A stretch of DNA of 64,000 nt, taken from NCBI GenBank assembly GCA_900544375.1, contig UQUZ01000005.1:26248-90247 (forward strand), written 5' to 3'. Positions 43,607 through 51,950 of this stretch are shown piece by piece. How positions within the stretch are numbered: the stretch's first letter is position 1; every line of letters begins with the position of its first letter. The stretch comes from an uncultured Oscillospiraceae bacterium. Its GTDB lineage: Bacteria; Bacillota; Clostridia; Oscillospirales; Acutalibacteraceae. A program made the translations under genes and the position numbers. The notes under the pieces were generated by a model. It was given only the letters and a program-made list of their open reading frames with translations. It did not search any database and was not told the origin of the DNA.

Positions 43607-43707
43607 AGACGGAGGCATTACCGCATAGACGGTTCGCCCCCTGAAGTTTATCGGTTAAAGATGTAGCTGTCCACTTTTGCGGGGTGGGGCGGCTACTTCT
43701 TTTTTAT
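43607..43707 (+). ncRNA. Putative antisense antitoxin RNA (type I TA)
   Basis: Predicted RNA of about 100 bases from the promoter at 43572-43600 to the hairpin and T-rich tail ending near 43707. Its 3' end is antisense to the last codons and 3' end of the small toxin-like gene on the minus strand (43693-43791), the converging arrangement seen in type I systems such as txpA-ratA and fst. The transcript is inferred from promoter, terminator and overlap only; no homology is claimed. Confidence 0.55.
43665..43707 (+). terminator. Terminator of the putative antitoxin RNA
   Basis: The arms GTAGCTGTCC and GGGGCGGCTAC (ending at about 43697) pair over about 10 bp with two G-U pairs and are followed by TTCTTTTTT on the plus strand. 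On the minus strand the same hairpin sits right after the toxin stop, so it can serve both transcripts. Confidence 0.6.
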
Positions 43708-43791
43708 GCTCAGGGCCGTGAAAAACAGCCCGATCATGCTGATGATGACAAGTGAGAAGCTGAAGAGATTCTCATATGTAACAAATTGCAT
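43693..43791 (-). CDS. Small holin-like membrane toxin candidate
   Basis: 32 aa from the inner ATG at 43791, or 34 aa from the ATG at 43797. The sequence is MQFVTYENLFSFSLVIISM, then IGLFFTALSIKKK: a short start, one membrane helix and a Lys-rich end. This is the size, layout and YExLF opening of the putative holin-like / TxpA-type type I toxins of Firmicutes. The AAAGGGG ribosome site lies in a CCCCTT/AAGGGG hairpin (43800-43814), so translation may be blocked by structure. An antisense RNA candidate overlaps the 3' end. It is too short for standard gene calls. Confidence 0.66.
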   Translation of the reverse strand: MQFVTYENLFSFSLVIISMIGLFFTALSIKKK

Positions 43792-43799
43792 GCGCATCA

Positions 43800-43814
43800 C
43801 CCCTTTTCAAGGGG
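43800..43814 (-). promoter_or_regulatory. Hairpin sequestering the toxin ribosome binding site
   Basis: CCCCTT (43800-43805) pairs with AAGGGG (43809-43814) over a 3-base loop in the minus-strand transcript, burying the AAAGGGG site just ahead of the toxin start. Sequestered ribosome sites are common in type I toxin mRNAs. Confidence 0.5.
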
Positions 43815-43920
43815 GTTAGCAGCGCGCAATACGCCGCCGGAGTAAAGCGCCTACCGTTTGGGTAAGCCCTCCTGAGCTATTGCAGCGTTGTGGTAATTAT
43901 TTGTAAAATAAACAGTTATA

Positions 43921-43963
43921 AAAAAGAAACGCTGCTTACATTTTTTGCAAGCAGCGCTTTTTA
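43921..43963 (-). terminator. Intrinsic terminator after mutS2
   Basis: The stem CGCTGCTT/AAGCAGCG (43930-43937 with 43949-43956), extended by neighbouring pairs, is followed on the minus strand by TTCTTTTTTAT. It lies immediately after the mutS2 stop. Confidence 0.82.
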
Positions 43964-43968
43964 TAGCA

Positions 43969-46365
43969 TTATTTCAACGTTACCATCGTTACGCCGTCTT
44001 CCCCTTCGCCATAGGTGCCGAGCCGGTAGCCCTTTACCATGGGATGTGCGCGCAGGTGCTTCTGCACCGCCCCGCGCAGGGCGCCCGTTCCTTTGCCGTG
44101 GATGATTGTGCATTCGTTTAATCCGGTCATCACGCAGTCGTCCAGGAACTGATCGAGATCAAGCAACGCTTCCTCCACCGTTTTGCCGCGCAGATCGCAG
44201 CTCGTTTTAACGCTCGTTTGGGCGATGCTGTCTGAGCGGCGGACTGTTCGGCTCTTGGATTGATTTTTGCGCTGTTTTGCGTTGAGCAGGCGGAGGCTTT
44301 GCAGCTTGACGCGCGTTTTTAGGGGCCCTGCCTGCACCTCCACATTGCCGTTTTTATCCGGCAGAGTGAGCACGGTCGCCTGCTTGTCGAGGTCGGCGAT
44401 CAATACCGCATCGCCAACTTGCAGAGGGCGGGGAAGCACATAGTCCGCATCGTCGATCACCGGGGCGACGACAGGGTTCGTCACCTCTGCCATAGCGTTC
44501 GCATGCTGCTTCATTTGCGACTTGGCGCGCCGGGCAAGGTCAGCAAGGTTTTGATTTTTTTCTTTCTCCTTTTTGAGCTTTTCCAGCTCCATCAGGAAGG
44601 CCTGTGATTCCCGCCGCGCCTGCTCCACAATGCGCATGGCCTGCGTGCGTGCTTGCTCCATTTCTCGCTCGCGCAGTTTGTCAACACTTTTGAGCTGCTC
44701 CTCCGCCTTTTGCCGGATTGTTTCCGCCTCGGCGCGTTGCGCGCGGGCATCTTCCCGCTCCTGCTCAAGCGCCTGATGGCTTTTTTCCAAGCTTTCTACC
44801 ACATCCTCAAAGCGGGTGTTTTCTGCGGAGACAAGCTCCCGCGCCCGGTCGACGACCTCGCTTCCCATCCCCAGCCGTTCGGAGATCGCAAAGGCGTTTG
44901 ATCGCCCGGGCACGCCGATGAGCAGCCGGTAGGTTGGCCGCAGGGTGGCAACGTCAAATTCACAGCAGCCGTTTTCCACACGCGGCGTTTGCAGAGCATA
45001 GGCCTTCAACTCCGCATAATGGGTGGTGGCGGCAATTTTTGCGCCCTGTTGATGGAGCTGCTCCAGAATCGCCATGGCGAGCGCAGCGCCTTCGACCGGG
45101 TCGGTGCCCGCGCCCAGCTCGTCAATCAGCACAAGGCTGTGTGCATCCGCCTGGTGCAGAATGCTGATGATGTTGGTCATATGCGCGGAGAAAGTGGAGA
45201 GGGATTGCTCAATGCTCTGCTCATCCCCAATATCCGCGAGCACATGTGTGAAGATGGAAATACGGCTTTGATCCGCGACCGGGATCATCAGACCGCACAT
45301 CGCCATCAGCGTGAGCAGGCCCACGGTTTTGATGGATACGGTCTTGCCGCCCGTATTGGGGCCGGTAATCACCAGCGTATCAAAGGTTTCACCCAGGCGG
45401 ATATCCGTGGGGACGACCTTCTCTTTTGCGATCAATGGGTGCCGTGCACGCCGAAGCTCAATAACGCCTTCGTCATTTAAAAGCGGCGGAGCGGCTTTCA
45501 TTTCATAGGCAAGCTGCGCCTTGGCAAAAATAAGGTTGAGCTCCACCGCGCATTCATAGCTTGCCTTGATGGAATCTGCAAAGGAGCCCGCTTCGGCGGA
45601 CAGCTCCGTGAGGATGCGGTCAATCTCATCGCGCTCCTTGCTTTGGAGCACTTTGATTTCATTATTGGCCTCCACCACGCCCATCGGCTCAATAAAAACA
45701 GTGGCGCCGCTGGAGGAGGTATCGTGCACGAGGCCCGGAACCTCGCCGCGATTTTCATTTTTAACCGGAACGACAAACCGCCCGTTGCGCTGGGTGACAA
45801 TGGGCTCCTGCAAAAATTTTTGATAGCGTGGGGAGCGGATCATCTGATCGAGCCGGTCGCGCACGCGCGAGCTTGCGGCGCGGATTTTACGCCGGATATC
45901 CTGTAGGGTAGGGGAGGCGCCGTCGGCCATCTCATCTTCTGACAGGATCGCGTTTAAAATGCGTTCTTCCAGGAATTTATTTGGCATAAGAGCGTGAAAG
46001 AAATTGTCGAGGCAGGTTTCCACCCCTTCGCTGCGGGAGCGCCACTCTGAGAGGGAGCGGATTACGCGCAGCACCTCGGCAATCTCAAGCAGTTCGCGCA
46101 TGGTGAGCATTCCACCCGCGGCTGCACGCTGCAAAGCATTGTTCACATTGTGCAGCCCGCCGAAGGCTGGGCCGCCGAACCGGGCAAGGAGCATGTGCGC
46201 ATCCTCGGTTTGTTTCAGCAGGGCCTGAGCCAAGTATAAATCTGTTTGAGGTGTAAGCGAAAGCGCGAGGCTCTTCGCATCCGCACAGGTAGCGTGAGAA
46301 GCGAGCATTTCTAATATTTTGTCCAGCTCCAGAGAGCGGTAATGGCGGTTTTCTATTGCTTTCAT
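43969..46365 (-). CDS. mutS2: Endonuclease MutS2 / ribosome rescue factor RqcU
   Basis: 798 aa, minus strand, GGAGAG before the ATG. A helical lever/clamp region is followed by the ATPase (ITGPNTGGKT at 334-342, DIGDEQSIEQSLSTFSAHM, LIDELGAGTDPVEGAAL), a long coiled coil (about 515-600), a KOW-like part, and a C-terminal Smr domain (CDLRGKTVEEALLDLD, IIHGKGTGALR). It splits collided ribosomes and suppresses recombination in Bacillus-type bacteria. Full length and intact; it ends in its own terminator. Confidence 0.95.
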   Translation of the reverse strand: MKAIENRHYRSLELDKILEMLASHATCADAKSLALSLTPQTDLYLAQALLKQTEDAHMLLARFGGPAFGGLHNVNNALQRAAAGGMLTMRELLEIAEVLRVIRSLSEWRSRSEGVETCLDNFFHALMPNKFLEERILNAILSEDEMADGASPTLQDIRRKIRAASSRVRDRLDQMIRSPRYQKFLQEPIVTQRNGRFVVPVKNENRGEVPGLVHDTSSSGATVFIEPMGVVEANNEIKVLQSKERDEIDRILTELSAEAGSFADSIKASYECAVELNLIFAKAQLAYEMKAAPPLLNDEGVIELRRARHPLIAKEKVVPTDIRLGETFDTLVITGPNTGGKTVSIKTVGLLTLMAMCGLMIPVADQSRISIFTHVLADIGDEQSIEQSLSTFSAHMTNIISILHQADAHSLVLIDELGAGTDPVEGAALAMAILEQLHQQGAKIAATTHYAELKAYALQTPRVENGCCEFDVATLRPTYRLLIGVPGRSNAFAISERLGMGSEVVDRARELVSAENTRFEDVVESLEKSHQALEQEREDARAQRAEAETIRQKAEEQLKSVDKLREREMEQARTQAMRIVEQARRESQAFLMELEKLKKEKEKNQNLADLARRAKSQMKQHANAMAEVTNPVVAPVIDDADYVLPRPLQVGDAVLIADLDKQATVLTLPDKNGNVEVQAGPLKTRVKLQSLRLLNAKQRKNQSKSRTVRRSDSIAQTSVKTSCDLRGKTVEEALLDLDQFLDDCVMTGLNECTIIHGKGTGALRGAVQKHLRAHPMVKGYRLGTYGEGEDGVTMVTLK

Positions 46366-46440
46366 TATGAACTCTCCTGTTTAATATGTAAAGTTAATTT
46401 CCTTCACAGAGTGAAGGAGAAGCGGAATCGTTTGGTTTGA

Positions 46441-47181
46441 TTAGGAGGATACCTGATGATAAAAATCCAACGTCTGAAATCCGCGCTGCGTCTGTGCAAG
46501 GAGATAGCGCTCGGAAATATTGGCCAGCGTTCGAATGCTATCGTCTGGTAGTGTAAAGTGAAAAACCTTGTCGAAATCAGAAAACACAATGTGACGCATA
46601 GCGGTGACAATGCCGATCGGGAGCGTGTCATGCATCCCTTTTGGACGGCAGTTTGCACAGTAGAGCCTACCATGCACGGCGTCAAAAAACATCGGGTCGG
46701 ATTCGAATGCACCGCAGGTTTCACACGCGACTAGGTTTGGCATGTAGCCCGCGATGGAAAGCAGGCGCATTTCAAAGATTGCCTTCAGCTGCAATTGCGG
46801 GCGTTTGCCGGAAGAGAGCAGGTGCAGCGTGTTTAGAATCAGCCGCAGATAGGGCTCCGCGTCGTCCAGCTCCGGGGCCAGCTCCGCCATAAGCTGGGCA
46901 AAATAAAGGGCGAGGGAGAGCGCCTCCATGTTTCCACGCAGAGCAAAAAAAACCTCAATTGGCTCAGCCTCATCAATTATGTAGCTATCCCTCCCCTGAA
47001 AAATGGAGAAACGGGAGTAGCTCAAAAGCTGGGTAGCCGTCAGGGCGTTGCTCTTAATCCGCCGCGCGCCGCGTGCAAAGGCATGCACGATGCCATAATC
47101 GCGGGTAAGCAAAATAACCCTGCGGTCTGCTTCACCGATATTCTGTTCTCGAATGACCAGGCCGTCCGTATTCAGGCGCAT
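46441..47181 (-). CDS. recO: DNA repair protein RecO
   Basis: 246 aa from the ATG at 47181, with AGGAGG about 10 bases ahead; the longer frame to 47358 would read through the overlapping yqzL-like gene. The OB-fold opening LNTDGLVIREQNIGEADRRV is characteristic, and the zinc site CETC/CANC lies near residues 155-180. RecO with RecR loads RecA on SSB-coated single-stranded DNA. Confidence 0.93.
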   Translation of the reverse strand: MRLNTDGLVIREQNIGEADRRVILLTRDYGIVHAFARGARRIKSNALTATQLLSYSRFSIFQGRDSYIIDEAEPIEVFFALRGNMEALSLALYFAQLMAELAPELDDAEPYLRLILNTLHLLSSGKRPQLQLKAIFEMRLLSIAGYMPNLVACETCGAFESDPMFFDAVHGRLYCANCRPKGMHDTLPIGIVTAMRHIVFSDFDKVFHFTLPDDSIRTLANISERYLLAQTQRGFQTLDFYHQVSS

Positions 47182-47299
47182 GAGGTGATGCCTCCTGCGC
47201 GGGCTTATTTTGGCTTTCCGCCTGCATCCGAAAGCGCAGGTAGTCTTCCACCCGGCCGGTTGCAGCAAATTGCGCCCACGCTTGTTGATTAAAATCCAT
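47132..47299 (-). CDS. yqzL: YqzL-like small protein
   Basis: 55 aa, minus strand; AGGGAGAG precedes the ATG at 47299. The opening MDFNQQAWAQFAATGRVEDY followed by LRFR matches the pattern of YqzL proteins (about 45 aa: aromatic, FxxTGxxxxYLxF/Y), which are encoded directly ahead of recO in Bacillus and many Clostridia. It overlaps recO by 50 bases in another frame, suggesting translational coupling. Function is unknown. The C-terminal 25 residues are Pro/Gly-rich and not conserved in the family. Confidence 0.72.
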   Translation of the reverse strand: MDFNQQAWAQFAATGRVEDYLRFRMQAESQNKPAQEASPHAPEYGRPGHSRTEYR

Positions 47300-47327
47300 A
47301 ACCATTCTCTCCCTATCTGTGCGTTTT

Positions 47328-47365
47328 GTAAGTAATGCGCCCCGTGTTCAGGCGGCATTACTTAC
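47328..47365. other. Inverted repeat between the nucleotidyltransferase and yqzL genes
   Basis: The arms GTAAGTAATGCGCC and GGCGGCATTACTTAC pair with one bulged base. No T run follows on either strand. It is probably a transcript-end or processing hairpin after the nucleotidyltransferase gene. Confidence 0.4.
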
Positions 47366-47388
47366 TGTCTCACACATGGAGTAGAATA

Positions 47389-48303
47389 TCAGAGGGAATT
47401 TTTGATTTCTATTTTTTGCAAATCATCAATGGCAGATACACCCTTTGGAAGCCTCTGCACATGAAGAAGGTATTGGAAGCTATTTTCGGCCTCCTGCTCA
47501 TCGTAGGGATAATGCAGCTTTTGAGCCACTTCGCGCGCTGTGCGGTCGAATAAGCGGCACATGCTAACCGTTGCAGCCCACATCTCTGCAAGCGCCCCGG
47601 AGGCGTAGGTGGATAAAAATGCGTTCCAATCCGCCTGTGTTAGAAAGCGGCGAAGATACTTCCCAGCCTTGCCGATGCTGACGGAAAAATCATGTTCCAA
47701 TCCAATCTTCCAGGCAAGCATCTGCACCAGCTGCGGGCGTTCCACAGCGTGGAGCATCTCCTGCACGTAGGGGATTTCCTCCCGCCAGAGCCCTTTGGCG
47801 ACGTTGTTTAGGCACCACCAAAATTCGTTGCAAACGGCGAGAAAGTGCGCGCTGTCGGGCTTTTTTACCCAAAAATCCGCATCCGTCGGCGCCGGCATGG
47901 CGGGCAGCAGGCCGTCCTTATCCAGCAGGATTTTGCACAGGCGGTCCGTGCGGATGGCCTGCTGGGCATAGGGAATGCTCTGCACATGCAGATCAATCCG
48001 GTTGCCGTCCGTAAACTGCATCAGCCAGCCGTAGCAGTTTGCCAAATCCGCCTCATAGCCCAGCAGCAGGCCGGTCTGCTCCGGCAGCTGCATATAGAGC
48101 CTTTCGCCAAAGCGGTCGATCCATGTTGTATCCTTGATAAAGGGAAGCGTTTCCCGCACGACATACACAATATCATAATCCTGAAAAAGATCCTTCGGCG
48201 CATTAGGGTTTGTTCGGGAGCCATTCATATAAACGGCCCGGATCCGTTCATCCTTACGGGCTGTATCTAAGATCAGATCGATCATTTCCTTTTCGCTGCG
48301 CAT
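47389..48303 (-). CDS. ANT(6)/AadE-type aminoglycoside 6-adenylyltransferase-like protein
   Basis: 304 aa from the ATG at 48303, with GAAAGG about 10 bases ahead. The opening MRSEKEMIDLILDTARKD, then VYMNGSRTNP and FQDYDIVYVV (the nucleotidyltransferase GS and DxD elements), WIDRFGERLYMQLPE and FTDGNRIDLHV are the hallmarks of streptomycin 6-adenylyltransferases, and the length is normal (about 285-305 aa). Chromosomal relatives in gut Clostridia may or may not confer resistance. Its codon style matches its neighbours, with no flanking mobile element, so recent transfer is not evident. Confidence 0.85.
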   Translation of the reverse strand: MRSEKEMIDLILDTARKDERIRAVYMNGSRTNPNAPKDLFQDYDIVYVVRETLPFIKDTTWIDRFGERLYMQLPEQTGLLLGYEADLANCYGWLMQFTDGNRIDLHVQSIPYAQQAIRTDRLCKILLDKDGLLPAMPAPTDADFWVKKPDSAHFLAVCNEFWWCLNNVAKGLWREEIPYVQEMLHAVERPQLVQMLAWKIGLEHDFSVSIGKAGKYLRRFLTQADWNAFLSTYASGALAEMWAATVSMCRLFDRTAREVAQKLHYPYDEQEAENSFQYLLHVQRLPKGVSAIDDLQKIEIKNSL

Positions 48304-48334
48304 AAAAACACAACCTTTCAACTTATCATAGGCC

Positions 48335-49228
48335 TCAATCCAAGCCGAAGTTGTGGATCAGTCCCTCTCGGTTGCGCCAGTCCTCCTTCACCTTGACCCA
48401 GCACTGCAAATGAATGCGGATATTAAAGAACCGCTCCATATCCTCGCGGGCATAGGTGGAAACTTTTTTGAGCATCGCGCCTTTCTTGCCGATCACAATG
48501 CCCTTGTGGCTTTCACGCTCGCAGTAAATGGTGGCTTCCACATCCATCAATCCACTGTTTTCCCGCTCGCGCATTTTTTCAACGCTTACCGCGATGCCGT
48601 GTGGAATTTCTTGATTAAGCAGGCGCAACAGCTTTTCCCGGATGATCTCCGCTGCAATTACGCGCTCCGGCTGATCGGTCAGCGTATCGTCCGGGAAAAA
48701 GTGCATCGAGGGAGTGGAGAGCTTTTTTAGCTCCGCCAGCAAGTCGGTAACCCCGTCTCCCTTGAGGGCGGAGACGGGAACGACCGCCGTGAAATCATAG
48801 AGGGCGGAGAACTTGAGGATACGCTCCATTAAAAGCTCCTTGCGCGCGAGGGTGTCGATTTTGTTGATGGCGAGGATCACGGGCAGCTTTTCCGCCTGGA
48901 AGCGCTTAATGAGCTCTTGCTCTGCCTGACGCAGTTCTCCCTGCGGCTCCACTACAAACAGGCAGGCGTCTACATCCGCGATGCTGTCGCCCACTGCCTT
49001 GATCATTTTTTCGCCCAGCTTGTTGTGCGGGCGGTGGAAACCCGGCGTATCAGTGAATACGAGCTGGGTCTCCTCCTGTGTCAGCACGCCCATAATCCGC
49101 GTGCGGGTGGTTTGCGGCTTGTCGGATACAATGGCGATTTTTTGGCCAAGCATCCGGTTTAACAGCGAAGATTTCCCAACGTTTGGGCAGCCGACGATAG
49201 AAATAAAAGCTGTGCGCGTTTGTGTCAT
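48335..49228 (-). CDS. era: GTPase Era
   Basis: 297 aa from the ATG at 49228 (GAGGAAAGG upstream); the frame to 49369 is an unsupported extension. The GTPase motifs GCPNVGKSSLLNRM, DTPGFHRPHNKLG, NKID and SALKG are present, then a C-terminal KH domain (HKGIVIGKKGAMLKKVS). It binds the 3' end of 16S rRNA in 30S maturation. It ends the phoH-ybeY-dgkA-era run, a common Firmicutes order. Confidence 0.96.
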   Translation of the reverse strand: MTQTRTAFISIVGCPNVGKSSLLNRMLGQKIAIVSDKPQTTRTRIMGVLTQEETQLVFTDTPGFHRPHNKLGEKMIKAVGDSIADVDACLFVVEPQGELRQAEQELIKRFQAEKLPVILAINKIDTLARKELLMERILKFSALYDFTAVVPVSALKGDGVTDLLAELKKLSTPSMHFFPDDTLTDQPERVIAAEIIREKLLRLLNQEIPHGIAVSVEKMRERENSGLMDVEATIYCERESHKGIVIGKKGAMLKKVSTYAREDMERFFNIRIHLQCWVKVKEDWRNREGLIHNFGLD

Positions 49229-49403
49229 TTCAAACAACCTTTCCTCATGGATGCAAAGTGAAGTAAACGGTAAAAAGGGAGCGTCGCGGTTGGCGCTATT
49301 CTTGCCTGCACATACGAAAAACACGCAGAATAGGCTGTAAATATCATAGGAAATTGAATAAACCCTCATAAATTGAGAAAATTTTTATCGACCATGATAC
49401 TTT

Positions 49404-49431
49404 AGTATAGCATATTAAAGGACTGTTGCAA
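49404..49431 (-). promoter_or_regulatory. era: Possible era promoter overlapping a terminator hairpin
   Basis: On the minus strand TTGCAA, a 16-base spacer and TATACT can be read. The -35 lies inside the right arm of the 15-bp hairpin at 49420-49454. Moderate match only. Confidence 0.4.
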
Positions 49432-49454
49432 AATAAAATATTTTGCAACAGTCC
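49420..49454 (-). terminator. Hairpin terminator after dgkA
   Basis: A perfect 15-bp stem (49420-49434 with 49440-49454) and a 5-base loop; the minus-strand tail is TTTAAT. It is symmetrical, so it could also act on the plus strand, but no plus-strand gene is upstream. Confidence 0.55.
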
Positions 49455-49580
49455 CGCAAAAAATTGTTTGCGAGCCATAAACTTGTGGCTCGCATTTCGC
49501 GTTTGTATGACCGCGAAACCACGCTTTTTTCAGTTTCTGCGTAGATTCATGAATCATCATGCAGCGCGTCCCAAAGTCCG

Positions 49581-50075
49581 TTATGGATTTTGGGACGTTT
49601 TGTCCAACCCCAGTAGCTTCAGCGGCCCCATGAATATGTAGGCGAAGCTGAACACAAGGCTAGCGGCGAACAGCGCAAGGGAACCGGGATGAGAGGCATA
49701 GTATTGATACAGTGCGCGGAAAGCGAGCGGCTGCCACAATAGGGCGACACCGGCCGCCACAGCCCCAATTGCCGCCACTAGAACAGCGCCGGCCGCCGTA
49801 TCCTTTGCCGCTTTGGCCAACGGGTGTTTTCCCTTGCTGTGCAAGTCAACGGTGCGTTCCACTGCGGTGTTAATCAGTTCGCCCATGATGACGGCCGCAT
49901 TTGCCAAAAAGATGATGGCAAACTGCGTGCGGGAGAGCTGAAAAAAATCAAACCCCAGCAGGAAAAAATACATATATGCCATGCAAACGAAGTGAATGCG
50001 CATATTGCGCTCGTGATGCAGGCAATAGAAAATGCCGCGGATCGCATAGACAAAGCTCATGCCTAAGGCTTTCAT
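49581..50075 (-). CDS. dgkA: Diacylglycerol/undecaprenol kinase, DgkA family
   Basis: 164 aa from the ATG at 50075 (AAAGGGA upstream). The DgkA core with three membrane helices is recognisable by HHERNMRIHF and NAAVIMGELINTAVERTVDL followed by KAAKDTAAGAVL, the metal/ATP site. Gram-positive members phosphorylate undecaprenol. A fourth hydrophobic segment and a C-terminal tail make it slightly longer than the roughly 120-aa family norm. It is followed by a hairpin that starts before the stop. Confidence 0.88.
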   Translation of the reverse strand: MKALGMSFVYAIRGIFYCLHHERNMRIHFVCMAYMYFFLLGFDFFQLSRTQFAIIFLANAAVIMGELINTAVERTVDLHSKGKHPLAKAAKDTAAGAVLVAAIGAVAAGVALLWQPLAFRALYQYYASHPGSLALFAASLVFSFAYIFMGPLKLLGLDKTSQNP

Positions 50076-50178
50076 ATAAATCCCTTTCAAGCCGCAGCCC
50101 TATACAGCGCCTTCTGATCCACCCCTCCGGCGCTTTTGGCGTGGTTGCGGCCACTGCCTTTATGTTTCGTTACAGAAA

Positions 50179-50685
50179 TTATTCTCCCATGTAATAGCTG
50201 CCGTTGCGTTGCAAGCCAAGCTGTGTGAGCACCGTTTCCTCTTTTTCACGCATGCGTACGCTCTCAAGCCCGCCGCCCTCGTGGTCATAGCCGAGCAGGT
50301 GGAGCATGGAATGCACGGTTAAAAAGCCAATCTCACGTTGGAGCGAGTGCCCATAGCGCTCTGCCTGCTCCACCGCGTGTGGCATGGAAATGACGATATC
50401 GCCGAGCATCTGCGCCCCCGTATCTTTATTGATATCGTACACGCCGTTTTCCCCAAGCGGGAAAGAGAGCACATCCGTGCTGTTGTCAACATTGCGGTAT
50501 TGCTTGTTCAGCTTGTGGATTTCATCGTCGTCTACAAATTTAACGCTGATCTCCGCCGGGCCTTTAAACTCTTCCATAATTAATACGGCGGTGCAGCAGC
50601 GGCGCACCAGCATGCGCACGCCTGTGGGGATTTTTACTTCCTTTTGAGCGTTGGAAATAATCACTTTTACTTTATTTTCTGTCAT
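50179..50685 (-). CDS. ybeY: Endoribonuclease YbeY
   Basis: 168 aa from the ATG at 50685, with GGAGGG about nine bases ahead, overlapping the phoH end by 14 bases. The zinc motif HSMLHLLGYDHEGG (HxxxHxxGxxH) and the upstream DVLSFPLGE are diagnostic. It acts in 16S rRNA 3'-end maturation and ribosome quality control, and is usually coupled to phoH as here. Confidence 0.94.
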   Translation of the reverse strand: MTENKVKVIISNAQKEVKIPTGVRMLVRRCCTAVLIMEEFKGPAEISVKFVDDDEIHKLNKQYRNVDNSTDVLSFPLGENGVYDINKDTGAQMLGDIVISMPHAVEQAERYGHSLQREIGFLTVHSMLHLLGYDHEGGGLESVRMREKEETVLTQLGLQRNGSYYMGE

Positions 50686-51646
50686 TTCTGCGTTTGCCCT
50701 CCTCGTGTCTTTCGTATGCTTTAATAATGTCCTGCACCAGCCTGTGGCGCACGACGTCTTTTTCCGTAAAGGTGACGCAGGCGATATCGTCGATCCCCTT
50801 GAGAATCCGCATGACCTCCACCAGGCCGGAGCGTTTCCCATCCGGCAAATCTACCTGCGTGATATCGCCAGTGACGACAATCTTGGAGTTAAAACCCAAC
50901 CGCGTTAAAAACATCTTCATCTGCTCGTTGGTGGTGTTTTGCGCTTCATCGAGAATAATGAAGCTGTCGTCCAGCGTGCGGCCGCGCATATAGGCCAGCG
51001 GCGCCACCTCAATGTTGCCGCGCTCCTGATATTTCTGAAAATTTTCCGCGCCGAGCATATCAAACAGCGCGTCATATAGCGGGCGCAGGTATGGATCCAC
51101 CTTGTGCTGAAGATCGCCGGGGAGGAAGCCGAGCTTTTCCCCCGCCTCCACAGCCGGGCGGGTGAGAATAATGCGATTGACCTCCTTGGCGCGGAATGCG
51201 GTAACGGCCATGGCCACGGCCAAATAGGTTTTGCCCGTGCCGGCGGGGCCTACGCCTAATACGATCGTATTGTGTTGGATCGCCTCAATATACCGCTTTT
51301 GCCCGAGGGTTTTCGGCTTTACGGGTTTGCCGCGCGAGGTGATGCAGATGCAGTCCGCCGTGAGGGCGTGAATTTTATCCTCGCTGCCTTCCTCCACCAG
51401 GGAGAGAACATACCGCACGTTTTGCTCGCTGAGCGCTTCGCCGCGGTTAATGAGCGTTAAGAGCCCGCCAATAGCACGCACGGCTTTTGAAACGTTTTCC
51501 GCTTCGCCGGTTACCTTCAGGTCGGATCCGCGGCTGATAACGCTAACGCCGTATTCCCGCTCGATCAGCCGGATGTTTTCATCAAAGCTGCCGAAAAGGC
51601 TAACCGCCTGCTCGAGCCGGTCTACGCTGATGGTTTGTTCAAACAT
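50672..51646 (-). CDS. phoH: PhoH family ATPase (YbeZ-type)
   Basis: 324 aa from the ATG at 51646, with AGGTGA nine bases ahead; a TTG three codons earlier is possible. Walker A GPAGTGKTYLAVAMAV lies near residue 125 and Walker B/DEAQ region SFIILDEAQNTTNEQMKMFL near 220, then VVTGDITQVDLP. It is a probable RNA helicase-like partner of YbeY. It heads the minus-strand operon phoH-ybeY-dgkA-(era). Confidence 0.93.
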   Translation of the reverse strand: MFEQTISVDRLEQAVSLFGSFDENIRLIEREYGVSVISRGSDLKVTGEAENVSKAVRAIGGLLTLINRGEALSEQNVRYVLSLVEEGSEDKIHALTADCICITSRGKPVKPKTLGQKRYIEAIQHNTIVLGVGPAGTGKTYLAVAMAVTAFRAKEVNRIILTRPAVEAGEKLGFLPGDLQHKVDPYLRPLYDALFDMLGAENFQKYQERGNIEVAPLAYMRGRTLDDSFIILDEAQNTTNEQMKMFLTRLGFNSKIVVTGDITQVDLPDGKRSGLVEVMRILKGIDDIACVTFTEKDVVRHRLVQDIIKAYERHEEGKRRNDRK

Positions 51647-51950
51647 GAAAGTCAATCACCTGCTTTTAAGAATACCTGATTGGATGTGATCAAAAACGGC
51701 CCCTCAGATATTTTGTTACATTATAACATAAATTTCCGCAAAAGTCATCTATTATGAATAAAAAACGGTACAAAGTATCTGAATTTTCGCGCTTGATTCT
51801 TGTGCACCTATCCAAGATCAGAAGTTGCAGAAAAGTATTGCGGAATGGTTTATTATTTGGTAGTTTTCAGGTATAATATGCAGGGGAATCAGGGGAATTC
51901 TGTTTCCTCTGAAGAAATACGAAGGCTGACAGCCAGGATGGATGGGCAAA
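51647..51950. other. Divergent promoter region between phoH and obg
   Basis: 304 bases, AT-rich and without a gene. The minus-strand TATAAT (51720-51725) probably belongs to the phoH promoter. The plus-strand TATAAT (51872-51877), with TTTATT 17 bases upstream, probably belongs to obg. Confidence 0.55.
51849..51877 (+). promoter_or_regulatory. Probable obg promoter
   Basis: TTTATT (51849-51854), a 17-base spacer and consensus TATAAT (51872-51877). The -35 is weak, the -10 perfect. Confidence 0.55.

Larger units (their letters stand above)
49229..49580. other. Intergenic region between era and dgkA with three hairpins
   Basis: 352 bases without a gene. Perfect hairpins occur at 49420-49454 (15-bp stem), 49469-49494 (9-bp stem) and 49568-49596 (8-bp stem, overlapping the end of dgkA). 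On the minus strand the first is followed by TTTAAT and may terminate the phoH-ybeY-dgkA transcript. A -10-like TATACT and a -35-like TTGCAA lie in the same stretch. Confidence 0.5.

Noticed and set aside
47359..49369. Longer upstream starts for recO, era and the nucleotidyltransferase
   Set aside because: The extensions lack ribosome sites and family similarity; the internal ATGs have good sites and begin the conserved sequence.
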